The notes beneath the pieces are model-generated. The model saw only the letters and a list, made by a program, of their open reading frames with translations. It ran no database searches and was not told the origin of the DNA. From Anaerolineales bacterium (GTDB lineage: Bacteria > Chloroflexota > Anaerolineae > Anaerolineales > Villigracilaceae), in contig JADGEO010000035.1 of assembly GCA_016744335.1 (NCBI GenBank), positions 1 to 37,937 on the forward strand: a stretch of 37,937 nucleotides of DNA, read 5' to 3'. The position numbers were made by a program, and so were the translations under genes. Position 1 is the stretch's first letter. Every line of letters starts with the position of its first letter. Positions 6,771 through 16,116 of the stretch are shown here, piece by piece.

Positions 6771-8534
6771 ATGTACAAAACACATACTTGCGGCGAATTG
6801 CGCGCATCCCACGTCGGGGAAACTGTTACTCTTGCTGGCTGGGTACATAATTTTAGAAATCACGGTGGCGTAACTTTCATCGATTTACGCGATAGGTTTG
6901 GCATCGTGCAGGTTGTTGGCAACCCAGAAGAGAATGAAGAACTTGCTCCGCTCAAGGAAGCGCGTTCAGAATGGGTTATACAAATTACTGGCGAAGTCCG
7001 CCCACGCATTGAGGGGGCTGAAAATCCCGACCTTTGCACGGGGGATATTGAAGTAGCTGTCGAAAGCATTAAGGTTTTAAATAAATCGAAGATGTTGCCT
7101 ATTCTCATCAATAAAGATGAAGAAGTGGATGAGCACCTTCGGTTAAAATATCGCTATCTCGATTTGCGCCGCAACACGATGCGCCGAAATTTAGAGTTGC
7201 GCCATAATACCGTCAAATTTATTCGCAATTATTTAGATGAGCAAAGTTTCCTTGATATTGAAACCCCCATTCTCTTCAAAACCACGCCTGAAGGCGCACG
7301 GGATTATCTTGTGCCCTCACGCGTGCACCCCGGGCATTTTTACGCTTTGCCCCAATCGCCTCAGCAGTTGAAGCAGATGCTCATGGTGGCGGGTGTGGAG
7401 AAATACTTCCAAGTAGCGCGTTGTTTCCGTGATGAAGACCAACGTGGCGACCGCCAGCCTGAATTTACCCAACTAGATATAGAAATGTCTTTCGTTGAGC
7501 GTGATGATGTCATGGCACTCGCCGAAGGCATGTTCACGAAATTGGTTGAGAAAGTTACCCCTGAAAAGAAAGTGCTACAATCGCCGTGGCCCCGCATCAC
7601 TTATAATGAGGCAATGGAACGCTTCGGTAAGGATAATCCCGACATCCGTTTTGGCTTAGAGTTGGTGAATATCACCGATTTATCCGAAGGGTGCGGATTT
7701 GGCGTTTTTGAGGGCACAGTAAAATCTGGCGGAACAATTCGCGGCATCAACGCAACAGGTTTAGGCGATTATTCTCGCAAAAAGATTGATGCGCTCACCA
7801 AATTTGTCAAAGAAAATGGTGGAGCAAAAGGTCTCGCCTATATTGCACTAACTAGCGATGGGCAAATGCGCTCATCCTTTGCTAAATTCTTAACGGAAGA
7901 TGCAAAAGACGCGATTTTGTCGAAGATGGAAGCGTCTGAGGGCGATCTACTGCTATTTGTCGCCGACCAAGCTGAAGTCACGTTTGAATCGCTTGGCAGA
8001 TTGCGCGTCCACCTCGGCGATTTGCTGAATCTCCGCGATCCCAACACGCTAGGATTCTGCTGGGTCATCGACTTCCCCTTTGTATTTTGGAACGAAGACG
8101 AAAAACGCTGGGACCCCAGCCATCACCTTTTCACATCCCCCATGCCAGAAGATATTCCCATGCTCGGAAAGGAAACGGGCAAGGTGCGTGGACAACAATA
8201 TGATGTTGTGCTAAATAATTATGAGATTGGCGGCGGCTCGATTAGAATTCATAACGGCGAGTTGCAAGAACAGGTTTTTGAGCTAATTGGTCTCGACCCC
8301 GAAGTGGCACAAGAACGATTTGGGCACATGCTCGAAGCCTTCACCTATGGTGCGCCCCCACACGGCGGCATCGCAATTGGCATGGATCGGCTCGTTATGC
8401 TCCTCGCCAATGCGCCCAATATCCGTGAAGTAATTGCCTTCCCAAAAAACCAAAATGCCCGCGATGTAATGGGTGATGCCCCCTCGCTGGCGGAAGAAAA
8501 ACAATTGAACGAATTGCATATTAAATTAAAATAA
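6771..8534 (+). CDS. aspS: aspartyl-tRNA synthetase, bacterial type
   Basis: Class II synthetase that charges tRNA-Asp. The 587 residues cover the N-terminal OB-fold anticodon domain (residues 1-105), the catalytic core with motif 2 ([24 protein letters not shown], about residues 217-240), the GAD insert domain typical of bacterial AspRS (about 290-400), and motif 3 ([12 protein letters not shown], about 533-545). The ATG has GGAGG 5 bases upstream. Because the next gene is a separate AsnRS, this enzyme may not need to misacylate tRNA-Asn. Discrimination residues were not checked, and I see no GatCAB genes in the window. Expression is probably controlled by the upstream attenuator together with asnS. 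Confidence 0.97.
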   Translation: MYKTHTCGELRASHVGETVTLAGWVHNFRNHGGVTFIDLRDRFGIVQVVGNPEENEELAPLKEARSEWVIQITGEVRPRIEGAENPDLCTGDIEVAVESIKVLNKSKMLPILINKDEEVDEHLRLKYRYLDLRRNTMRRNLELRHNTVKFIRNYLDEQSFLDIETPILFKTTPEGARDYLVPSRVHPGHFYALPQSPQQLKQMLMVAGVEKYFQVARCFRDEDQRGDRQPEFTQLDIEMSFVERDDVMALAEGMFTKLVEKVTPEKKVLQSPWPRITYNEAMERFGKDNPDIRFGLELVNITDLSEGCGFGVFEGTVKSGGTIRGINATGLGDYSRKKIDALTKFVKENGGAKGLAYIALTSDGQMRSSFAKFLTEDAKDAILSKMEASEGDLLLFVADQAEVTFESLGRLRVHLGDLLNLRDPNTLGFCWVIDFPFVFWNEDEKRWDPSHHLFTSPMPEDIPMLGKETGKVRGQQYDVVLNNYEIGGGSIRIHNGELQEQVFELIGLDPEVAQERFGHMLEAFTYGAPPHGGIAIGMDRLVMLLANAPNIREVIAFPKNQNARDVMGDAPSLAEEKQLNELHIKLK

Positions 8535-8541
8535 TTTTTGC

Positions 8542-8576
8542 CGTCGTAGGGTGCAGCATGCTGCACCCCTACGACG
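8542..8576. repeat. palindromic element between aspS and asnS
   Basis: A near-perfect palindrome (CGTCGTAGGG-TGCAGCA / TGCTGCA-CCCCTACGACG, one bulged base) fills most of the 54-base gap between the two synthetase genes. No T run follows, so it is not a canonical terminator. It resembles dispersed palindromic repeats and might act as an mRNA processing or stability hairpin. Confidence 0.75.
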
Positions 8577-8588
8577 AAATGAGGAAAA

Positions 8589-9929
8589 ATGAATATCATT
8601 CGAGTACACGACATCGCCAAACACGAGGGCGAAGAAGTCACCCTACGGGGCTGGGTTCACAAACGCACAGGAAAAGGAAAACTCGCCTTTTTGCTCATCC
8701 GAGACGGTTCAGGATTTGCCCAATGCGTGGCATTTAAGGGCGATTTGGATGAGGAGACCTTCGAGACAATTAGCCACATCCCCCAAGAATCATCTGTAAT
8801 TATTACAGGGACGATACGGAAAGACGACCGTGCCCCCGGCTTGCCTGGCGGATTTGAACTGGGAGTCTCGGCGTTAGACGTGGTGCAATCAGCCGCGCTC
8901 GATTATCCGATGGCACTCAAAGAACACGGTGCAGATTTTGCTCTCGATAACCGCCATTTCTGGATACGAATGCAAAGCCAGTGGGCAATTTTACGCATCC
9001 GCGCAACAATTATTTCAGCGGTGCGTGAATGGCTAGACGATAATGGTTTCACCTTATTAGACACGCCAATTTTGACACCTGCCGCGGCCGAAGGCACAAC
9101 CACGCTTTTTGAAACCGAATACTTCGATGAAGGCAAAGCCTATCTTGCTCAAACGGGACAACTTTATAACGAAGCCAATATCTTTGCTTTTGGCAAAGTT
9201 TATTGCTTTGGTCCCACCTTCCGAGCCGAAAAATCTAAAACTCGCCGACATCTAACCGAGTTTTGGATGGTAGAACCAGAAATCGCCTTTTGCGATTTAG
9301 ACGAATTGATGGAAATCGAAGAACAATTTGTTTCCTATATCGTTCAGCGCGTGCTTAAAGAAAATCGCCCCGAATTAGAATCACTAGGACGCGATATTAC
9401 TGCACTTGAAAAAGTAGAAGGCTCTTTCCCACGCATCTCTTACGATAAAGCCGTAGAGATGATTAAAGAAATCCAAGCCGAAACTGAAGACCCCGAAGAA
9501 AAAGAATTCCTTGAAATCGAATGGGGCATGGATTTTGGTGCACGTCACGAAACGGTACTCACACAGAAATTCGATAAGCCCGTCTTTGTTTATGGCTACC
9601 CGACCCAAGTCAAAGCCTTCTATATGGAACCCATGCCTGGTCGTCCGGAAGCCTGCAAAAGCGTAGATTTGCTTGCCCCTGAAGGCTACGGCGAAATCAT
9701 CGGCGGCTCTGAGCGTATGTCTGACCCCGATTTACTTTTGCAACGCATCCATGAACATGGGCTGCCCGAAGAATCCTTCAAGTGGTATCTACAACTGCGG
9801 CAATTTGGCTCAGTCCCCCACTCTGGTTTTGGAATGGGCATTGAACGCACCGTTGCATGGATTTGCGGCACCGACCATATCCGCGAGACGATACCCTTCC
9901 CACGAACGATAAAAAGGGTTTATCCTTAA
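8589..9929 (+). CDS. asnS: asparaginyl-tRNA synthetase
   Basis: Class IIb synthetase that charges tRNA-Asn. The OB-fold domain spans residues 1-110. Motif 2 contains [21 protein letters not shown] (about residues 215-235), whose '[12 protein letters not shown]' form is typical of AsnRS. Motif 3 is [15 protein letters not shown] near residue 418. The C-terminus [15 protein letters not shown] is characteristic. The length of 446 residues is normal. GAGGAAA lies 4-10 bases before the ATG. It follows aspS by 54 bases with no canonical terminator, so the two form an operon that ends at a strong terminator. Confidence 0.97.
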   Translation: MNIIRVHDIAKHEGEEVTLRGWVHKRTGKGKLAFLLIRDGSGFAQCVAFKGDLDEETFETISHIPQESSVIITGTIRKDDRAPGLPGGFELGVSALDVVQSAALDYPMALKEHGADFALDNRHFWIRMQSQWAILRIRATIISAVREWLDDNGFTLLDTPILTPAAAEGTTTLFETEYFDEGKAYLAQTGQLYNEANIFAFGKVYCFGPTFRAEKSKTRRHLTEFWMVEPEIAFCDLDELMEIEEQFVSYIVQRVLKENRPELESLGRDITALEKVEGSFPRISYDKAVEMIKEIQAETEDPEEKEFLEIEWGMDFGARHETVLTQKFDKPVFVYGYPTQVKAFYMEPMPGRPEACKSVDLLAPEGYGEIIGGSERMSDPDLLLQRIHEHGLPEESFKWYLQLRQFGSVPHSGFGMGIERTVAWICGTDHIRETIPFPRTIKRVYP

Positions 9930-9934
9930 GCCAC

Positions 9935-9975
9935 AAGAGCCAACAAAACTAAATACGTTTTGTTGGCTCTTTTTT
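9935..9975 (+). terminator. intrinsic terminator of the aspS-asnS operon
   Basis: A perfect 15-bp stem (AAGAGCCAACAAAAC and its complement, 7-base loop) runs into six T, six bases after the asnS stop. Confidence 0.95.
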
Positions 9976-10047
9976 GCCAAGAAAAAATATAATAACTAGC
10001 ATTACTGATTCTTAGTAATCATCTAGATATAAATTCCTAAAGCTTCG

Positions 10048-10122
10048 CCACAAAGTTACAAAGGACACAAGGAAGTTCTTTGTGCCCACAGAGAAAAACT
10101 TTATGGTACCCTGTCTTTGTGG
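10048..10122. repeat. CACAAAG-type intergenic repeat
   Basis: CCACAAAG (10048-10055) and CTTTGTGG (10115-10122) form the ends of a degenerate repeat with internal ACAAAG/CTTTGTG pieces. It resembles short dispersed repeats near genes in related genomes, and lies directly upstream of the acidic-repeat lipoprotein gene. Confidence 0.5.
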
Positions 10123-10182
10123 TGTGCTTTTCGGAAAGTTATTTTTAGACGATCGATTAGGCTCATCATTATGGAGAAAATC

Positions 10183-12033
10183 ATGAAAAAAAAGAATACA
10201 CTTAGTAAACTGTTCATCAGCACCCTCGCTATATTTATAGCCCTGAGTCTTGTGCTCACAGCCTGTGGTAGCGACGAGTATTATGACGACGAATACGATA
10301 GCACTGAGTACTCAGATGATGAGTACGAAGATGATGACTACGAAGACGATGACTACGAAGACGATGGCTACGAAGACGATGACTACGAAGACGATGACTA
10401 CGAAGACGATGGCTATGAAGAGGATGATGCCGAATACACCGAGGAAGAATACGACAGCGAAGAATCAGCTAGCGAGCCAACCGCTCCAGCCTCTTCCGCA
10501 GAGGGTGCTGCCGATAGTGGATTTCGCCCCGAAAGCGACGGATTCAGCTTCGAAAACTACGGCAATGACTCCGTTGCTTATAACCTAACAGCCGAAGAAT
10601 TGCAACGAATGTTTGGCGATCAAGTCTGTGCCTATATAGATGGCAACGAATGTACACTCACGCCCCCCGCCAAGCAATGGATGACTGAAACCAACAATTA
10701 TATGGATGGCGGTCACTGTGAAGGCATGGCAGTTCTTAGTAGTCTGATGTTTTATGATTACTCAGACCCCAACACCTTTGGCGCCACCACAGCCAATGAT
10801 CTTTCCCTCAACAACGAAGCCTTGCAACAAGAAATCGCCTATTGGTGGACAACACAAGCAACCCTGCCCGCATCCTCCATCAAACTGGATGAGTCACCCA
10901 ATGCAATCCTAAAGGTACTCACAGAAACATTCAATAGCGAAAAACCACCTGAAAAATGGGTCATGGGCATCTACATGCAAGATTTCAGTGGAGGACATGC
11001 CATCACGCCTTATGCCGTTGAAGATCAGGGTGGCGGCATTTATCATGTGCTTGTTTACGACAACAACTGGCCCAATATGGCACGAAACGTGGTTATTGAC
11101 ACCAATGAAAATAGCTGGTCCTATCAGGCATCTACTAATCCCAACGAGCCCGAATCACTCTACGAAGGTACGAAAAACTCCCAAACCCTTGAGCTTGTAG
11201 GCATCACCAGCCGTCTGGAACAGCAATACTGCGAGTTCTGCGCTGACAGTGACGAATACAGCAACCGCACTCGCGGTCTGGCAGTCGCCGCCCAAGCCTA
11301 TAACCAAATCTGGCTCAACGGCACAGCTGACCTGCTCATCACCACGAGCGAGGGAAAACGCATCGGCTTTGCAGATGGTGAATTTGTTAACGAAATTCCT
11401 AACGCTCAAAGCAAAAACATGAAATACGGCCAAAGCATTTGGGATGTGGATAACGAACCCGTTTACTATATTCCCCTAGGCGTAGAATTTTCGATCAAAG
11501 TAGATGCCAGCCGCGCTACCGAAGGCATCACCAGCGATGTCGCGATGATCGGTCCTGGCTATAATATGGTCGTTGCCGACCTATATCTTGACCCTGGCGA
11601 AGAAGATACCATCACCATCTCTCCCGATGGGAGTAAACTAGCATACAGCACCGAATATAACGATGCCCCCGATATGATTTTTGGCGTAGAGACATCTGCA
11701 GCAGATTATGAATTTATTGTAGCGGCATTAGATATTGAAGCTGGTGCCGAATTTATGGTAGAATTAGACTCAAAAGAGGGTAGATTAAGCATCAACACCG
11801 ACAATACAACAGAATATGGCATATACGAAATTGTCATGTATCGTATTGATGAAAACGGCGAATCATGGTTCAATAACAACGATATCTATTTAGAACCTGG
11901 AGACACTGCCTATCTGCTCTATGCCGAATGGGAAGGTCCCGGCAATAGCATCTTCATTGACATCGACTATGGCAGCGATGGCAGTATAGATGAGACCGTT
12001 GAGTTACCAGACGAATTCTCCCTAGAAGAATAA
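10183..12033 (+). CDS. lipoprotein with acidic pentapeptide repeat and papain-like triad
   Basis: The start at 10183 is chosen because GGAG lies 8 bases upstream and the resulting N-terminus is a clean lipoprotein signal (MKKK, hydrophobic core, LTAC with Cys28). Residues about 30-100 are extremely acidic and include seven tandem Y-E-D-D-(D/G) units. A globular region follows with a candidate catalytic triad in papain order: Cys179 in GGHCEGMAV, His272 in GGHAITPYAV and Asp293/Asn294 in VYDNNWP. This suggests a surface-anchored cysteine peptidase-like or transglutaminase-like domain, by inference from motif spacing. The remaining 300 residues look beta-rich with no recognised domain. It is a single-gene unit, and total length is 616 residues. 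Confidence 0.8.
   Translation: MKKKNTLSKLFISTLAIFIALSLVLTACGSDEYYDDEYDSTEYSDDEYEDDDYEDDDYEDDGYEDDDYEDDDYEDDGYEEDDAEYTEEEYDSEESASEPTAPASSAEGAADSGFRPESDGFSFENYGNDSVAYNLTAEELQRMFGDQVCAYIDGNECTLTPPAKQWMTETNNYMDGGHCEGMAVLSSLMFYDYSDPNTFGATTANDLSLNNEALQQEIAYWWTTQATLPASSIKLDESPNAILKVLTETFNSEKPPEKWVMGIYMQDFSGGHAITPYAVEDQGGGIYHVLVYDNNWPNMARNVVIDTNENSWSYQASTNPNEPESLYEGTKNSQTLELVGITSRLEQQYCEFCADSDEYSNRTRGLAVAAQAYNQIWLNGTADLLITTSEGKRIGFADGEFVNEIPNAQSKNMKYGQSIWDVDNEPVYYIPLGVEFSIKVDASRATEGITSDVAMIGPGYNMVVADLYLDPGEEDTITISPDGSKLAYSTEYNDAPDMIFGVETSAADYEFIVAALDIEAGAEFMVELDSKEGRLSINTDNTTEYGIYEIVMYRIDENGESWFNNNDIYLEPGDTAYLLYAEWEGPGNSIFIDIDYGSDGSIDETVELPDEFSLEE
10324..10428 (+). repeat. 15-bp coding tandem repeat, seven units
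   Basis: Seven 15-bp units of the form TACGAAGACGATGAC encode Y-E-D-D-(D/G). The last unit is the most diverged. Because the unit is a multiple of three, copy-number change would alter the length of the acidic stalk without breaking the frame. Confidence 0.95.
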
Positions 12034-12048
12034 CTCGCTCATATAGAG

Positions 12049-12090
12049 AGGGCATTGCGGCACTCAACAAAATAATAGCCGTAATGCCCT
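12049..12090 (+). terminator. possible terminator hairpin
   Basis: AGGGCATTGCGGC and GCCGTAATGCCCT form a 13-bp stem with one G-T pair, shortly after the lipoprotein stop. There is no T run after it, so termination is only suggested. Confidence 0.4.
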
Positions 12091-12256
12091 AAGCCAAAGC
12101 TTTCGTCCACACAGAGCTTTGGCAGTGATTTTTTCATAGAGCTACAAAAAGCTCATCCCTAAATAGCAAAAGCGTTGTTAAGAATAACCCTTCATACTAC
12201 TTAAACTGTCTTTATAAAAATTGCAACTCTCAAGTTTTTAAAATAAGGAGTCACAA

Positions 12257-12811
12257 ATGACGAAAAGAAAAGAAAGGAAAAAAGAAGAACGCGCTGCGTT
12301 TGGTAGACGCGGTTCTGCTACGCGCTATATGATGCGTCAACATTTGGTTTCTTTTGGGGATGATTTTTTTATCGAAAATCAAGATGGCGAAAGAGTTTTT
12401 AAAGTAGATGGGAAAATCTTACGCATCCGTGAAACACTCCTATTTAAGGATATGAATGGAAACGTGCTTTGCAAAATTCAAGAAAAACTTCTTACTATTA
12501 AAGATGTAATGGCAATTGAAGATGCAAAAGGCAAGACCATAGCCAAAGTAAAAAAAGCTATTATTTCCCCCCTGCGCGATCGCTGGGACGTCACCATAAG
12601 TAACGGTAAAAACCTTAAGGTGCAAGGAAATATCCTTGACCACTCTTATGAAATCCATGAAGGGAAGAAAAAAATCGTAGAAGTTTCTAAAAAATGGTTC
12701 CGCTTGCGAGATTCCTATGGCGTAGATATTGCGCCAAATCAAAATGATGCGCTGATACTTGCTATAACGGTTGTGCTAGACATGATGGCGCACAACGACA
12801 ACAAAGGATAG
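12257..12811 (+). CDS. LURP-one-related (LOR) family protein
   Basis: A 184-residue soluble protein whose body (residues 24-175) is a chain of short beta strands. The repeated pattern 'FFIENQDGERVFKVDGK', 'LLFKDMNGNVLCKIQEK', 'MAIEDAKGKTIAKVKK' is typical of the LOR/Tubby-like barrel family (PF04525 type). Bacterial members have no firmly established role; related Tubby and scramblase proteins act at membranes. The N-terminus is very basic (TKRKERKKEER). AAGGAG lies about 7 bases before the ATG. It is followed by a strong bidirectional terminator shared with the convergent hppA gene. Confidence 0.85.
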   Translation: MTKRKERKKEERAAFGRRGSATRYMMRQHLVSFGDDFFIENQDGERVFKVDGKILRIRETLLFKDMNGNVLCKIQEKLLTIKDVMAIEDAKGKTIAKVKKAIISPLRDRWDVTISNGKNLKVQGNILDHSYEIHEGKKKIVEVSKKWFRLRDSYGVDIAPNQNDALILAITVVLDMMAHNDNKG

Positions 12812-12844
12812 CTTTCGTTCGAGAAAGAAAGCCGTGGCTTAAAC

Positions 12845-12878
12845 AAAAAAGCCCCGCTCAGTTGAGCGGGGCTTTTTT
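12845..12878. terminator. bidirectional intrinsic terminator
   Basis: GCCCCGCTC / GAGCGGGGC forms a GC-rich stem flanked by six A on the left and six T on the right, so it can serve both the LOR gene (plus) and hppA (minus). Confidence 0.95.
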
Positions 12879-12904
12879 CTATACAAGATAAATCTTCATT
12901 ATAA

Positions 12905-15253
12905 TTATGCTATATCAATCGCATCTGCGGGGGCTTTCGAGCGTTTGATTGCCCAAACAAGTAAACCAATCAAGGCAATGGCAACCACCCAAACAATGAC
13001 CAAAGTAATTCCTTCTGCACCTTTATACTGAACAACAACAGGGGCAACAATGAGAGCAACAAGGTTAGCGACCTTGATCATCGGGTTAAGGGCGGGACCC
13101 GCGGTGTCTTTCATGGGGTCACCAACGGTGTCACCAACAATAGAGGCTTTATGACGCTCTGAGCCTTTGCCTGTGTTATTTGCGGGGTCAATGGGCTCAT
13201 CTTCGACCAATTTTTTCGCGTTATCCCATGCACCACCAGCGTTATTCATGAAGACTGCCAAAAGTTGACCAGAAAGGATTAATCCAGCAAGGAAACCACC
13301 AAGGGCTTCAACTTGAAGTGTCAAGCCAACAACAATCGGTGAAACTACACCGATAATTGCCAAAGAGACTAACTCTTTCTGTGCGGCAGTTGTAGAAATA
13401 GAAACCGCCTGACGATAATCTGGTTCAACTGTGCCTTCAAGTACACCCAAGCCAAATTGGCGGCGGGCTTCAAGCACAATCAACGCCGCGGCACGGCTAA
13501 CTGCCTGAATTGCAAAGGAAGAGAACAACCACGGAATTGCACCACCAATAAGCATACCCACGAAAACTTGTGGGATGTCAACACGGATACCAACGCTCTG
13601 GATTTGCTCAGCAAGAGGAACACCAAGAGCCGCTTGTGTACGGCTTACATCTACAAGGAAAGAACCAAAGAGAGAAACTGCCGCGATAACAGCGGAGCCA
13701 ATTGCAACACCTTTTGTGATGGCTTTGGTCGTGTTACCCACTGCGTCAAGGTCAGCCATGATGCGTTGTGCACCAGCGTTTTCTTCTTTTTCTTTACCTG
13801 TCCAAGACATTTCGCCAATCCCGTTGGCATTATCTGCAATAGGACCAAAAGAATCCATTGCCACGTTATTGCCAGTGAGGGTGAGCATACCAATACCCGC
13901 CATAGCAACACCGTAAAGAATGAAGTTAATTTCTTCAGTACCTTCAATCCCAGGAATTGTTCCAAAAATGACAACAGATGCCATAATGGTAAGCGCAATC
14001 ACTAAAACTGACCAAACGGATGATTCATAACCAACCGCTACGCCTTGTAAAATCAAGGTTGCGGAACCTGTATCTGCACTCTTTTTGATGTCATTCACGG
14101 GAGCCGCGTGTGTGCCTGTGAAGTATTCTGTTAAACGGTCAATGGAAATTGCCAGCACAACACCAACAAATACTGCCATTGGCGTACGCCACCACCCTCC
14201 CCACTCTGCCATTTCAGGCTTATTCATATAAAAGAAGCCCGCAGCGAAGAAGAGGACGGATGAAATGATTGCGGAGGTGAAGAAACCCTTAAAGATTGCG
14301 GCCATTGCATCGCCGCCTTCTTTGGCATCGCTTTTTACAGCATAAGTACCAATGATGGAAGCTAAAACGCCAATACCACGCACCATGAGCGGGAAGATAA
14401 TCCACTCAAGACGACCGGTGTGATGCCAGAGAGCTAAAGCAAGAATCAAGCCAGAGACAATGGTTACTTCGTAAGATTCGAAAATGTCTGCCGCCATACC
14501 AGCGCAGTCACCTACATTATCGCCAACAAGATCGGCGATAACAGCGGGGTTGCGAGGATCATCTTCAGGAAGACCTGCTTCCACTTTACCAACCAAATCG
14601 GCACCAACGTCTGCCGCTTTGGTAAAGATACCGCCACCAACGCGCATGAAAAGAGCAAGAAGCGTACCACCAAAGCCAAATCCGAGAAGAGCATCAGGAG
14701 CGGCAATGCCGAGAATCATAAAAATCACGGTTCCACCAAGCAAACCAAGACCATCGGTGAGCATACCTGTAATTGTTCCGGCACGGTAAGCGATACGAAG
14801 TGCATCACTAAAAGATGTGCGGGCGGCAGCAGCAACCCTAACATTTGCTTGTACAGCCATGCGCATACCAATTTGCCCAACAGTGAGGGAGAAACCTGCT
14901 CCCATTACAAAAGCAAAAGCACGCGCAAATCCCAAAATCAAAGAAATTTGAGATTCTTCCATCCCTTCAAAGCGCATAAGAGCTTCTTCAGTGGGCGGCA
15001 CAATATAGACAGAGAAAAATAGCGCAACGGTCAGGACCAAAACAAAGGGCCAAATAGCCTTTAATTGTTCTTGCAGATACGCATCTGCGCCATCCCGAAT
15101 CCAACCCCAAACTTCTTGCATACGTTCGGTGCCTTTATCTTCACGCATGATTTGGCTACGCAAGAAAAGGGCATAAGCCAGCCCAACTAATGCAATACCA
15201 AAAACAGCCCATATTGCGGCAGTTTCAAAAGCGGAAAGTCCCATATAACTCAT
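12905..15253 (-). CDS. hppA: membrane-bound proton-translocating pyrophosphatase
   Basis: An integral membrane pump, with about 16 spans by family, that couples PPi hydrolysis to cation export. The signature DVGADLVGKVE...DNVGDCAGMAADIFE is intact. The segment DAVGNTTKAITKG carries Lys and Thr at the two positions that are Ala and Gly in K+-dependent enzymes, so it is predicted to be a K+-independent, H+-pumping type. The start ATG at 15251-15253 (782 residues) is preferred over an upstream ATG because AGGAGGAAG lies just before it. A near-consensus promoter lies about 75 bases upstream. It lets PPi from biosynthesis, for example tRNA charging, be used to energise the membrane. Confidence 0.97.
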   Translation of the reverse strand: MSYMGLSAFETAAIWAVFGIALVGLAYALFLRSQIMREDKGTERMQEVWGWIRDGADAYLQEQLKAIWPFVLVLTVALFFSVYIVPPTEEALMRFEGMEESQISLILGFARAFAFVMGAGFSLTVGQIGMRMAVQANVRVAAAARTSFSDALRIAYRAGTITGMLTDGLGLLGGTVIFMILGIAAPDALLGFGFGGTLLALFMRVGGGIFTKAADVGADLVGKVEAGLPEDDPRNPAVIADLVGDNVGDCAGMAADIFESYEVTIVSGLILALALWHHTGRLEWIIFPLMVRGIGVLASIIGTYAVKSDAKEGGDAMAAIFKGFFTSAIISSVLFFAAGFFYMNKPEMAEWGGWWRTPMAVFVGVVLAISIDRLTEYFTGTHAAPVNDIKKSADTGSATLILQGVAVGYESSVWSVLVIALTIMASVVIFGTIPGIEGTEEINFILYGVAMAGIGMLTLTGNNVAMDSFGPIADNANGIGEMSWTGKEKEENAGAQRIMADLDAVGNTTKAITKGVAIGSAVIAAVSLFGSFLVDVSRTQAALGVPLAEQIQSVGIRVDIPQVFVGMLIGGAIPWLFSSFAIQAVSRAAALIVLEARRQFGLGVLEGTVEPDYRQAVSISTTAAQKELVSLAIIGVVSPIVVGLTLQVEALGGFLAGLILSGQLLAVFMNNAGGAWDNAKKLVEDEPIDPANNTGKGSERHKASIVGDTVGDPMKDTAGPALNPMIKVANLVALIVAPVVVQYKGAEGITLVIVWVVAIALIGLLVWAIKRSKAPADAIDIA

Positions 15254-15325
15254 AGTTTTTCTTCCTCCTGAGGAAAGTGGATTGAATAAAATCAGGCGCT
15301 TCACGCCCGTTGTCTGAACAGAACG

Positions 15326-15354
15326 ATTTTACAGGTGGGGTGCGGATGTGTCAA
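15326..15354 (-). promoter_or_regulatory. sigma70-type promoter of hppA
   Basis: TTGACA (15349-15354) and TAAAAT (15326-15331) on the minus strand are separated by 17 bases. The expected start lies near 15319, giving a 5' leader of about 65 bases with a normal ribosome site. Confidence 0.85.
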
Positions 15355-15534
15355 GCATATTGTTATTAATCACAATAATTAGACTATATCGACTTTTTAG
15401 AAAAAAAACGAAGAAGAAACGCGCGCAAATTTAAAGTTAAGTGTCCAAAACAAAGAATTTTCTGGAGTAAACATCTGCCATGCGCGAAGCGTCTCATCCT
15501 AAATATTGGACTTCTTGCAAAAAGTCTATTAAAA

Positions 15535-15570
15535 GAAAAAACCCCGATAAATATAAAATTCATCGGGGTT
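15535..15570 (-). terminator. intrinsic terminator after the HhH membrane protein gene
   Basis: AACCCCGAT / ATCGGGGTT stem (15540-15548 with 15562-15570), followed on the minus strand by TTTTTTCTTTT. It lies 20 bases past the stop of the 15591-16022 gene. Confidence 0.9.
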
Positions 15571-15590
15571 AAAAAATAACCTAATCCTAT

Positions 15591-16022
15591 CTAAACGCGA
15601 CGCCCGCCTTGTAACTCATCTTGCAATTTTTCAAGTGCGTCCCAGTCGCCTTTATCAGCAATTTCAGCTTGTTCAGCCCAGCTAGATGGATTCATCATCT
15701 GAAGTTTAGCATCAGCAAGAATTTCACGTAGTTTGGCTTCTTCAGTTTTCGCTAGTTCAGCATAGGTACTAATGCCAGCATCGTTCAACACACTCTCCAC
15801 TTTAGGACCAATCCCCTCGAGCTTCTTCAGAACATCTGGGGTTGTGGGAAGAACTTCTTCTTCCTTCTCTTCTACATGAGGTGGTGCAGCAACTGCACCA
15901 TCACCTTCTTTGTTGCTCACCATCCAGCCAACAATAACAATAACAACAAAAAGTGCCAAAACAAGCCACAAAATCCACGTTAGATTAGGTCCAGCAGATT
16001 CGGATAATAAAAGTGAAAACAT
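15591..16022 (-). CDS. membrane-anchored protein with helix-hairpin-helix-like domain
   Basis: 143 residues. One hydrophobic span (about 15-35, ILWLVLALFVVIVIVGWMV) is followed by an acidic/proline linker and a C-terminal domain that begins LEGIGPKVESVLNDAGISTYAELA. This is the helix-hairpin-helix pattern found fused to ribosomal-protein-like or NADH-dehydrogenase-associated proteins in several phyla. Such domains can bind nucleic acids, but no specific role can be assigned. GGAGG precedes the ATG, and a near-consensus promoter lies upstream. It is a single-gene unit divergent from the YbaK gene. Confidence 0.8.
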   Translation of the reverse strand: MFSLLLSESAGPNLTWILWLVLALFVVIVIVGWMVSNKEGDGAVAAPPHVEEKEEEVLPTTPDVLKKLEGIGPKVESVLNDAGISTYAELAKTEEAKLREILADAKLQMMNPSSWAEQAEIADKGDWDALEKLQDELQGGRRV

Positions 16023-16063
16023 AGTGCCTCCATAAGTAAGGGGTTGAGTAAAATATCTCTGTA

Positions 16064-16092
16064 AATATAAAGCCTACTCGCACCAATGTCAA
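16064..16092 (-). promoter_or_regulatory. sigma70-type promoter of the HhH membrane protein gene
   Basis: TTGACA (16087-16092) and TATATT (16064-16069) on the minus strand, spacer exactly 17 bases. Confidence 0.85.
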
Positions 16093-16104
16093 TGATTTTT
16101 CGCT

Positions 16105-16110
16105 TATAAT
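16105..16110 (+). promoter_or_regulatory. -10 box of the YbaK gene (leaderless)
   Basis: TATAAT is followed by six bases and then the ATG at 16117. There is no room for a ribosome-binding site. It overlaps the divergent promoter region, so the two genes share about 95 bases. Confidence 0.65.
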
Positions 16111-16116
16111 GGATGT

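Noticed and set aside
10117..10182. N-terminal extension of the acidic lipoprotein
   Set aside because: It would put basic, non-signal sequence before a perfect lipoprotein signal; the GGAG ribosome site supports the start at 10183.
15254..15304. N-terminal extension of the pyrophosphatase
   Set aside because: It would contain the AGGAGGAAG ribosome site, which clearly serves the ATG at 15253.
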